DNA from: Actinomycetota bacterium
GTDB taxonomy: Bacteria > Actinomycetota > UBA4738
Direction of reading: 5' to 3'
NCBI GenBank assembly: GCA_005885025.1
Contig: VAYC01000145.1
Coordinates: forward strand, 1 to 5,540
Length of the DNA stretch: 5,540 bases
The translations under genes and the position numbers were made by a program. Position 1 is the first letter of the stretch, and each line of letters opens with the position of its first letter. Under the pieces are notes generated by a model that made no database searches, was not told where the DNA came from, and saw only the letters and a list, made by a program, of their open reading frames with translations. Positions 1 through 4,868 of the stretch are shown here, piece by piece.

Positions 1-45
1 GCGTTCGCGGCGACACTGGAGCGGTTCCACGAGCTTGGTCTGTGA
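1..45 (+). CDS. C-terminal end of an unidentified protein (partial)
   Basis: Frame 1 is open from the window edge and ends in TGA at 43-45, giving the 14-residue tail AFAATLERFHELGL. Its stop lies only 7 nt from the stop of the convergent DUF488 gene, which is the spacing expected of two real genes meeting tail to tail. The tail looks like an amphipathic helix but is too short to assign a family. No terminator hairpin fits between the two stops. That this is a true coding end is inferred from position and amino-acid composition only. Confidence 0.5.
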   Translation, partial: AFAATLERFHELGL

Positions 46-52
46 AGCAACA

Positions 53-619
53 TCAGGTCGGGAGGCGCTGCTGGTGCTGGTCCTCCCCGTCGTAGATCAA
101 GCGGACGCCGTCCAGGCGAACCGACGGATGTAGTCGATGCCGCTGGGGCGTTCCTTCTGCCATCAGATGGATGACTGTGCAAGCACGCGCGGTCAGGGCG
201 TCAGCGATCATCCGGCGGTGGCAGCGCCACCAAACGGACTCGGCGCACATGAACGCGGTGGGCATGTCGGCCGAAGTCTCGATCAGCCATCGGATTGCCC
301 GGTCGAATTCCTCGGTGTCCATGTAGTCCGCGTAGCCTCGAAAGGCCGGCGATCGCAAGGACACGTTCGGGGAGTCCGGACGAGGCTTACGCCACCCTCC
401 GAGGGCCTTTCGCCACACGTACTCGATCCCCTCGGCGCGCAAGCTGGCCTGGAGCTCCTTCTGGCCGAATTGGGGGTGCTTCCGAGATCCGGGAGCGGTT
501 CGCACGTCTGCCACGCGGCAGATGCCAGCATCCTGCAGTATGGCCAGGAACTCCTCGATCGACCGGGTCCCGTGTCCAACCGTGAAGATGGTCGGTCGGG
601 GCGCGGTCTTCCCCGTCAC
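53..619 (-). CDS. DUF488 family protein
   Basis: A 188-residue protein of the DUF488 family, whose biochemical function is not established. Seen in the sequence: the N-terminal TVGHG motif (residues 13-17) followed by TRSIEEFLAIL; an ADVR segment (37-40) leading to PGSRKHPQF (43-51); and the family's hallmark C-terminal block CAESVWWRCHRR with Cys125, Glu127, Cys133, His134 and Arg135. The end, with RLIYDG near residue 175, also fits the family. I chose the GTG at 617-619: the frame stays open up to 946, but the upstream part lies over the permease and does not resemble DUF488. A weak AGGGG sits at 634-638, partly in the permease stop codon, about 14 nt away. The gene follows the permease stop by 17 nt, so it is probably the last gene of the efflux operon. 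Family assignment is firm; the role is unknown. Confidence 0.9.
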   Translation of the reverse strand: MTGKTAPRPTIFTVGHGTRSIEEFLAILQDAGICRVADVRTAPGSRKHPQFGQKELQASLRAEGIEYVWRKALGGWRKPRPDSPNVSLRSPAFRGYADYMDTEEFDRAIRWLIETSADMPTAFMCAESVWWRCHRRMIADALTARACTVIHLMAEGTPQRHRLHPSVRLDGVRLIYDGEDQHQQRLPT

Positions 620-636
620 GTTCGCCGCGCGGACCC

Positions 637-1044
637 CTACGACGTCGCCTTGCGGAAGGCGCGCGTCGCGCCCGTCAGCGTGAAGAGTCCAACCAGGGCG
701 ATGATCCCGAGCGCCTTGCCGAGTTCCATCCACGCGTACCCGAAGTTCATGAACTGCCGCGCCGTGTTGATGACGTAGGTCACCGGATTGAACTTCCCGA
801 CCGTCTCCAACCATCCGGGCAACAGGGCCGCGGGCATCATCGCGGTCGAGAGGAACAGCAGCGGGAAGGTCAACAGGATCCCGATCATCATGGTCATCTC
901 GGAGTTCTTCGTGGAGAGCGCGACGATGTTGGAGAGGCCGGCCCACACGATCCCGAAGGCCGCCGCCAGGACCAGCATCACCACCGCTCCGACCACGCCG
1001 GTTTTGATCCGCGCCCCCATGATGACGGCCACGACGAGGATCAG
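637..1044 (-). CDS. ABC-2 type permease, DrrB-like, C-terminal part (frame-disrupted)
   Basis: About 135 codons in the frame that continues the permease after the break. It opens with the end of an interrupted membrane helix (LILVVVAVIMG), then GARIKTG, a long hydrophobic helix (GVVGAVVMLVLAAAFGIVWAGLS), a helix around MMIGILLTFPLLFLSTAMMP, the segment LPGWLETVGKFNPVTYVINTAR, and a final helix near GIIALVGLFTLTGATRAFR. The LP.W...V...NP..Y.....R pattern is typical of the C-terminal half of ABC-2 membrane proteins of the DrrB type. The stop TAG is at 637-639. The first possible start in this frame is GTG at 1030-1032, but no ribosome binding site precedes it and it would begin inside a membrane helix, so independent expression is unlikely. 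Read with the upstream part, this makes a protein of about 287 residues, normal for the family. Confidence 0.85.
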   Translation of the reverse strand: MILVVAVIMGARIKTGVVGAVVMLVLAAAFGIVWAGLSNIVALSTKNSEMTMMIGILLTFPLLFLSTAMMPAALLPGWLETVGKFNPVTYVINTARQFMNFGYAWMELGKALGIIALVGLFTLTGATRAFRKATS

Positions 1045-1052
1045 TGCGCCTG
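1041..1052 (-). other. Frameshift point inside the permease gene
   Basis: On the minus strand the sequence reads CAG GCG CAC TGA (Q A H stop). The continuing frame resumes with CTG ATC CTC GTC (L I L V). Restoring one base, for example CACCTG in place of CACTG, joins the halves as ILQAHLILVVVAVIMGARI, a normal third helix for this family. A two-base insertion (CA) in GCGCTG would also explain it. No X XXY YYZ slippery heptamer is visible, so programmed frameshifting is not supported. Confidence 0.8.
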
Positions 1053-1499
1053 AAGGATCATCCGAGACGCGTCGGCCATGACCTTACCGATCAAGACGCT
1101 GGAGCGGTGGATGGGGCTGATGAGGAACTTGTCGAGCATCCCCTGCTCGAAGTCGGTGACCATTCCCATGCCCGACTGGAAAGCTGACGTCAGGGTGGTC
1201 ATCGTCAAGACGCTGGGTGCGAAGAACATCAGGTAGCTCGAATACCCGAGCGTCTGGAACTGCGGGAACTGTCCCAGTTTCTTGAAGATCTGGGTGAACA
1301 GCAGTAACCACAGCATCGGCTGGAAGAGCGAGAAGAACAGCATCATCGGGATGCGAACCAGCTTCTTCAGGTTCCGCCCGAAGATCGTGGTGGACTCCGC
1401 GACCAGGCGCGCCACCGAGTTTCCCGTGGGCGCCGCTCCGGGCCGGAAGTCGCGTGCGTCGGAGGGTCGCGTGGCTTCGATCGTCCTCGCCATGGTCAT
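1041..1499 (-). CDS. ABC-2 type permease, DrrB-like, N-terminal part (ends at premature stop)
   Basis: The 152-residue N-terminal half of the membrane subunit paired with the ATPase encoded just upstream. Seen: a cytoplasmic leader (about 1-50) with basic FGRNLKKLVRIP; a first membrane helix (about 52-72, LFFSLFQPMLWLLLF); a second around 88-112 (YLMFFAPSVLTMTTLTSAF); and the conserved cytoplasmic segment DFEQGMLDKFLISPIHRSSVLIGKVMAD (116-143), which in DrrB-type permeases contacts the ATPase. The frame then hits TGA at 1041-1043, in what should be the third membrane helix, and the rest continues in another frame. The ATG at 1497-1499 overlaps the ATPase stop (ATGA). A second ATG at 1491-1493 is equally plausible. 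The purine-rich GGCAGAGGGAGAGG just upstream is a strong ribosome binding site. As written the half protein would be non-functional: either a pseudogene or a sequence error. Confidence 0.88.
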   Translation of the reverse strand: MTMARTIEATRPSDARDFRPGAAPTGNSVARLVAESTTIFGRNLKKLVRIPMMLFFSLFQPMLWLLLFTQIFKKLGQFPQFQTLGYSSYLMFFAPSVLTMTTLTSAFQSGMGMVTDFEQGMLDKFLISPIHRSSVLIGKVMADASRMILQAH

Positions 1500-2515
1500 C
1501 CTCTCCCTCTGCCTCTGCCGCGCATGCTTGCGAACATCGAGCTCTGGGCGTGACCGGTCTCTTCGACCCGCATCCGCTCGCCGGTGTACTTCAGGAACAC
1601 CTCATCGAGCGTCGGGGTGGTGAACGAGAGCTTGGCGATGGGGATGCCCTGCTCGTGCAGCCTGCGAACGATCTCGGACAGGGACTGGCCCGCATCTTTC
1701 ACCGGAACGGCCACCGAGTGGTCAAACGAGGTGGGCTGGCCGGCGCCGGGGAAGGCCGCCACGGCCTGCTGGGCTCGTTCGACCAACTCGCCGTCGGTGC
1801 CCTCCGGCAGCGCGATCGTCACGACGTCACCGCCCACGCTGGCCTTGAGCTCGGCTGGTTCGCCGGCCACCACGATCTTCCCGTGGTCGATGATGGCGAG
1901 CCGGTCACACAGGCGATCCGCCTCCTCCATGTACTGCGTGGTGAGGAAGATCGTCGTTCCGCCCGCCCGCAGCTCCTCGAGGTGCCGCCACAGCGCGTTC
2001 CGCGTCTGCGGGTCAAGACCCGTGGTGGGCTCGTCCAGGAACAGGAGGGGCGGCTCGTGAACCAGGGCCTGGACCAGGTCGAGCCTGCGGCGCGTCCCTC
2101 CGGAGTAGGCCCCCGCTCGCTTGTTCACGGCGTCGGTGAGGCCGAACATCTCGAGCAACAGGCCGGCCCGACGGCCCGCGTCGGCCGCGCTCATGCCGTG
2201 CAGCCGAGCCTGGAGGACGAGGTTCTCCCGGCCGGTCAGGTCGATGTCGATCCCGATGAACTGACCGGCGTAGCCGATCATCTTGCGAATCTCCTCGGGT
2301 TCCTTCTCGACATCGTGCCCCCCGACGAGGGCCCGGCCCGAGGTTTTCTGCAACAGGGTCACCAAGACGCGGATCGCCGTCGTCTTTCCCGCTCCGTTCG
2401 GTCCGAGGAATCCGAAGATCTCTCCACCCGTGACCTGGAACGTGACGCCGTCGACCGCGCGAGTACCGTCCGGATAGACCTTGACGAGATCCTCCACGTT
2501 GATCAGATCGGTCAC
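1496..2515 (-). CDS. Drug-resistance ABC transporter ATP-binding protein, DrrA type
   Basis: A 339-residue cytoplasmic ATPase that would power the ABC-2 permease encoded directly downstream. Visible motifs in order: Walker A GPNGAGKTT (38-46), Q-loop Gln85, signature YSGGTRRRL (137-145), Walker B LLFLDEP with catalytic Glu162 (157-163), D-loop GLDP (166-169), and TTQYMEEAD (192-200), where Gln194 replaces the usual switch His, as is common in the DrrA group. The C-terminal domain ends with LDEVFL (303-308), the motif typical of DrrA-type ATPases. After it comes an unusual MRGRGRGRG tail. The GTG start at 2513-2515 overlaps the repressor's TGA (GTGA) and has GAGG five bases upstream. The 4-nt overlaps on both sides indicate translational coupling. 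The exported compound cannot be read from the sequence; amphiphilic drugs or lipids are usual for the family. Confidence 0.95.
   Translation of the reverse strand: MTDLINVEDLVKVYPDGTRAVDGVTFQVTGGEIFGFLGPNGAGKTTAIRVLVTLLQKTSGRALVGGHDVEKEPEEIRKMIGYAGQFIGIDIDLTGRENLVLQARLHGMSAADAGRRAGLLLEMFGLTDAVNKRAGAYSGGTRRRLDLVQALVHEPPLLFLDEPTTGLDPQTRNALWRHLEELRAGGTTIFLTTQYMEEADRLCDRLAIIDHGKIVVAGEPAELKASVGGDVVTIALPEGTDGELVERAQQAVAAFPGAGQPTSFDHSVAVPVKDAGQSLSEIVRRLHEQGIPIAKLSFTTPTLDEVFLKYTGERMRVEETGHAQSSMFASMRGRGRGRG
1500..1513 (-). promoter_or_regulatory. Ribosome binding site of the permease, inside the ATPase C-terminal codons
   Basis: The minus strand reads GGCAGAGGGAGAGG directly before the permease ATG at 1499. 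It also encodes part of the ATPase's terminal Arg-Gly repeat, so one purine-rich stretch serves both purposes. The downstream GGAGAGG is at standard spacing for the second ATG (1493), and the upstream AGAGGG for the first (1499), so the start cannot be decided from it. Confidence 0.65.
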
Positions 2516-3144
2516 TTCGTCCTCACTCCCTTTGCGGGCTCGAGCCCGTCCATCAGCGTTCGCACCACGTCTCGAGCGAACTGCTCATCGCTTCCCAACT
2601 TGGCGTCGTCGCCGATCAGTGCCTCCACGGATGCCTGGCTGAAGCAGGCTCCCAGGAGGAGCCGAGCGGCGGGTTCGGGTGCTGCCTTCTCCGCGATCCT
2701 TCCGAGCCGGCGCTCGCCGGAGAGATAGGCGGCGACCGACCCGATGAACTTCATCGGCCCCATCTTGCGTTCGGCGAAGTGGCGGCGCTGCTCCTCCAGC
2801 AGTTCGCGGTCGGCCATGACCCCGAACGTGATGGGCAGGATGACCCGGTAGAAGCCGAGCGCGCCGACTGCCAGCTGCTCGAGGTTCTTGCGCACCGTGC
2901 CGGTTCCGGCTCGTTCGGGGAGGGTTTCCACGAGGGTGAGGAACTCGGGGAACCTCGTCCGGACGATCTCGTGGATGATGGCGTGCTTGTCCGGGAAGTA
3001 GCGGTAGATGCTTCCCTCCGCACACTTGGCGATCTCCGCGATCGCCCGAGTCGTCGTGGCCTTCAGGCCCCGGTCCCGGATGAGCTGCTCGGCCGCGGCC
3101 AGGATATGGGCTCGCGTGCCGGTGACCGCTTCCTCAGTGGCCAT
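2512..3144 (-). CDS. TetR/AcrR family transcriptional repressor
   Basis: A 210-residue regulator. The N-terminal DNA-binding domain is clear: TRAHILAAAEQLIRDRG (10-26), then the helix-turn-helix TTRAIAEIAKCAEGSIYRYFPDK (31-53). The rest is a helical ligand-binding domain typical of the family in size. Cys41 stands in the turn where Val is usual. I chose ATG at 3142-3144: it has AAGAGG at 3154-3159, nine bases upstream, and overlaps the MFS gene by only 11 nt; an upstream ATG at 3180 would overlap by 47 nt and add a non-family leader. The stop overlaps the ATPase GTG. As the second gene of the operon, it is probably autoregulated through the two palindromes at 4735-4773, repressing both exporters until a ligand binds. 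Ligand unknown. Confidence 0.94.
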   Translation of the reverse strand: MATEEAVTGTRAHILAAAEQLIRDRGLKATTTRAIAEIAKCAEGSIYRYFPDKHAIIHEIVRTRFPEFLTLVETLPERAGTGTVRKNLEQLAVGALGFYRVILPITFGVMADRELLEEQRRHFAERKMGPMKFIGSVAAYLSGERRLGRIAEKAAPEPAARLLLGACFSQASVEALIGDDAKLGSDEQFARDVVRTLMDGLEPAKGVRTK

Positions 3145-4708
3145 ACGCAGCCGCCTCTTCTGCGTCGTGGTTGCCCACATGGCTCCGCACGAAGAGCAGG
3201 GACACGATGGAGGCCAGGATCAGGAACCCGATGGCGATGAACAGCCCCACGTGGATGGCGTGGACGAAGGACGTCTGCACGGCGTGCGTCAAGGTGGCGT
3301 CGGCCCCCGACTGGGCGTTCCCGGCGGCGGCGCTGGCCCCGGCCTTGGCCACGATCGAGGTTGCCTGGGCCTTGGACAGGCCCGTTTCCACCAGACGAGC
3401 CGCGAACCCCCGCTTGAAGGCGGACGTGACGATGGCCCCCAGCAGGGCGATGCCGAACACACCGCCGATCTCCCGGCTGGTATTCGTGGCTGCCGAAGCC
3501 ACCCCGGCGTTCCGCGTGGGGACGGAACCCATGACCGCCGCGGTCATGGGGGTCATCGTCAGAGCCATGCCCGCGGCCAGCACGAGGAACGAGGGAAGGA
3601 TCACCGTGGCGTAGGAAGACCCCACGTCCGTTCGAAGCATCAGGCCCATCCCGGCGGCGGCGATCAGCGGCCCGACGGTCATGAACCACCGGGAGCCGAA
3701 CCGGTCCGACAGCCTCCCAGCGATGGGGGCCACCACCAGGATGACCACCGAGAATGCGAACAGCCGGATGCCGGCCGCGACCGGCGAATACCCCTCGACG
3801 TTCTGGAGGTACAGCGTGAGGAAGAACACCGTCCCGAACATGGCGAAGAACACGGCCGCCGCCTCGATGTTCGCTGCGGCGAAGGTGGGGATCCGGAAGA
3901 AGGACAGCGGAAGCATCGGCGATTCGCGGTGCGACTCGACGTAGAAGAAGATCGCCAGCAGGACCGCCGAGAGCGCGAATCCACCGAGGATGAGGCCGTC
4001 GGTCCAGCCGCGGGCGTTGCCCTCGATCAGCGCGTACACCAGGAAGAACAGGCCCGCCGTCCCGGTGACCAGCCCCGCAGGGTCGAGCCGGCGGGACCTG
4101 CTGGGATCGCGTGACTCCCGGACCACCAGCGCGGTCATAACGAACCCGATGACGCCGATGGGCACGTTGACCCAGAAGATGCTCTGCCACGAGACGTGCT
4201 CGACCAGGAATCCGCCGATGACCGGGCCGATGGCGATCGCCAGGCCCGACATGGCCGCCCACACCCCGATGGCGGAGCCCCGCTCGCGCCCGCTGAACGT
4301 CGCGGTGATGATCGAGAGCGACCCCGGAAGGAGCATGGCCGCCCCGAGTCCTTGGACCGCCCGGAAGGCGATCAATTGCCCGATCGACTGAGACAGCGCG
4401 CAGAGCAGCGAGCCGGCGGTGAACATCACGAGCCCGCCCATGAAGAACCGCTTGCGCCCGTACAGGTCGCCGAGCGCCCCGCCGGTCAGCATGAACGAGG
4501 CGAACGTCAGGGTGTACGCATCGATGATCCATTGGAGCCCGGAGACCCCCGCGCCGAGCTGGCGCTGGATGGTGGGCAGGGCGACGTTCACGACCAGGTT
4601 GTCCAGCATGGGCATGAACAGCCCGAAGACCATCGCCACCAGGACCCACCACTTGCGGCGGTCGGCACCGGTTCCCTGGGGCCGTTCCATCGTCAGTGTT
4701 CGCGCCAT
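3134..4708 (-). CDS. MFS drug exporter, DHA2 family (EmrB/QacA type, 14 TM)
   Basis: A 524-residue inner-membrane antiporter expected to expel drugs in exchange for protons. Seen: the first helix with LDNLVVNVALPTI (35-47, motif D1, with Asn37 where Thr or Ser is common); motif A GDLYGRKR (80-87); motif B Arg116 in AFRAVQGLGAA; motif C GVWAAMSGLAIAIGPVIGG (148-166), the antiporter signature; and WVNVPIG (179-185), typical of DHA2. Length and the number of hydrophobic segments fit 14 helices. An Ala/Gly/Ser-rich loop (about 440-478) precedes the last helix, usual for the family, and the tail is short and hydrophilic. The ATG at 4706-4708 is chosen because AAGGGAGAG lies just upstream; starts further up (4753, 4774, 4780) fall inside the promoter and operators. 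It is the first gene of the operon and overlaps the repressor gene. Substrate unknown. Confidence 0.95.
   Translation of the reverse strand: MARTLTMERPQGTGADRRKWWVLVAMVFGLFMPMLDNLVVNVALPTIQRQLGAGVSGLQWIIDAYTLTFASFMLTGGALGDLYGRKRFFMGGLVMFTAGSLLCALSQSIGQLIAFRAVQGLGAAMLLPGSLSIITATFSGRERGSAIGVWAAMSGLAIAIGPVIGGFLVEHVSWQSIFWVNVPIGVIGFVMTALVVRESRDPSRSRRLDPAGLVTGTAGLFFLVYALIEGNARGWTDGLILGGFALSAVLLAIFFYVESHRESPMLPLSFFRIPTFAAANIEAAAVFFAMFGTVFFLTLYLQNVEGYSPVAAGIRLFAFSVVILVVAPIAGRLSDRFGSRWFMTVGPLIAAAGMGLMLRTDVGSSYATVILPSFLVLAAGMALTMTPMTAAVMGSVPTRNAGVASAATNTSREIGGVFGIALLGAIVTSAFKRGFAARLVETGLSKAQATSIVAKAGASAAAGNAQSGADATLTHAVQTSFVHAIHVGLFIAIGFLILASIVSLLFVRSHVGNHDAEEAAAYGH
3154..3159 (-). promoter_or_regulatory. 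Ribosome binding site that decides the repressor start
   Basis: The minus strand reads AAGAGG nine bases before the ATG at 3144, inside the last codons of the MFS gene. It supports the shorter repressor start over the ATG at 3180. Confidence 0.6.
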
Positions 4709-4712
4709 CGAT

Positions 4713-4721
4713 CTCTCCCTT
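4713..4721 (-). promoter_or_regulatory. Ribosome binding site of the MFS gene
   Basis: The minus strand reads AAGGGAGAG, ending four bases before the ATG at 4708. This is the strongest such site in the region. It fixes the MFS start here rather than at the in-frame ATG or TTG codons further upstream. Confidence 0.8.
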
Positions 4722-4734
4722 GGGTCTCGGATGG

Positions 4735-4752
4735 TGAGTGAGTACTCGCTCA
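4735..4752. promoter_or_regulatory. Operator copy 1 (promoter-proximal to the MFS gene)
   Basis: TGAGTGAGTACTCGCTCA is an 18-bp palindrome with one unpaired position (4739/4748). It differs from copy 2 at two positions. Together the two copies define the perfect palindrome TGAGTGAGTACTCACTCA, from which each departs at a single base. It lies just downstream of the -10 element and covers the expected transcription start. Size and symmetry fit a TetR-family dimer site; binding by the local repressor is inferred. Confidence 0.82.
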
Positions 4753-4780
4753 TTCTGAGTGAGTGCTCACTCATTGTCAA
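4752..4780 (-). promoter_or_regulatory. Sigma70-type promoter of the efflux operon
   Basis: On the minus strand a perfect TTGACA (4780-4775) is followed by exactly 17 bp and then CAGAAT (4757-4752), which matches four of six -10 consensus bases including the final AAT. Transcription would begin near 4745, leaving a leader of about 37 nt before the MFS ATG. The two palindromes overlap the spacer and the start site, as in many repressor-controlled promoters. The start site is inferred, not seen. Confidence 0.75.
4756..4773. promoter_or_regulatory. Operator copy 2 (inside the promoter spacer)
   Basis: TGAGTGAGTGCTCACTCA is an 18-bp palindrome that is perfect except at its central pair. It sits between the -35 and -10 elements, and its centre is 21 bp from that of copy 1, so two bound dimers would lie on the same face of the DNA. 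A repressor here would directly block RNA polymerase. Confidence 0.85.
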
Positions 4781-4813
4781 CTCTCAGCCCGGACGGGCCG
4801 GGACATGCGTTCT

Positions 4814-4854
4814 GAGCCCCTGTAGGCTCGAACCTCCAGCCGCGGGCTCGTTCG
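4814..4854 (+). other. Possible structured leader before the aminotransferase gene
   Basis: In the 160-bp divergent intergenic region, the part nearest the aminotransferase holds several short inverted repeats. GAGCC (4814-4818) pairs with GGCTC (4825-4829). CGAAC (4829-4833) pairs with GTTCG (4850-4854), enclosing AGCC-GCG-GGCT (4838-4848). CCTCC (4833-4837) could alternatively pair with the GGAGG of the ribosome binding site (4855-4859). A weak -10-like TAGGCT lies at 4823-4828, with no convincing -35. Such short repeats arise by chance in GC-rich DNA, so this is tentative. Confidence 0.25.
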
Positions 4855-4859
4855 GGAGG
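4854..4859 (+). promoter_or_regulatory. Ribosome binding site of the aminotransferase
   Basis: GGGAGG lies nine bases before the ATG at 4869 and supports that start codon. Confidence 0.7.
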
Positions 4860-4868
4860 CTGATCCAC

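Noticed and set aside
137..778. Plus-strand frame of 213 codons opposite the DUF488 gene
   Set aside because: No family motif or ribosome binding site; it is antisense to the conserved DUF488 motifs.
620..946. N-terminal extension of the DUF488 reading frame up to 946
   Set aside because: It lies over the permease's C-terminal membrane helices in another frame, is rich in Arg, Asp and His without family resemblance, and the GTG at 619 gives the normal DUF488 length.
1030..1052. Programmed ribosomal frameshifting joining the two permease halves
   Set aside because: No slippery heptamer or obvious downstream structure is visible, and DrrB-type permeases are not known to use it; a one-base indel is simpler.
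1916..1942. Degenerate ATPase because the switch His is Gln (TTQY)
   Set aside because: Gln at this place is common in DrrA-type ATPases, and all other catalytic motifs are intact.
1454..2728. Long plus-strand open frame opposite the ATPase and repressor genes
   Set aside because: It is the mirror image of strongly supported minus-strand genes in high-GC DNA, with no recognisable domain and an Arg/Gly/Asp/His-rich composition.
3145..3180. Longer repressor start at ATG 3178-3180
   Set aside because: It would overlap the MFS gene by 47 nt and add a 12-residue basic leader; the ATG at 3144 has its own ribosome binding site and normal family spacing to the helix-turn-helix.
3008..4652. Long plus- and minus-strand open frames overlapping the MFS gene in other frames
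   Set aside because: They have low-complexity Gly/Arg/His/Pro composition and no domains, whereas the MFS frame carries every family motif.
4709..4780. N-terminal extension of the MFS protein with a repeated MSEHSL/MSEYSL peptide
   Set aside because: The repeat is only the translation of the two palindromic operators, the furthest start codon is part of the -35 box, and a far better ribosome binding site precedes the ATG at 4708.
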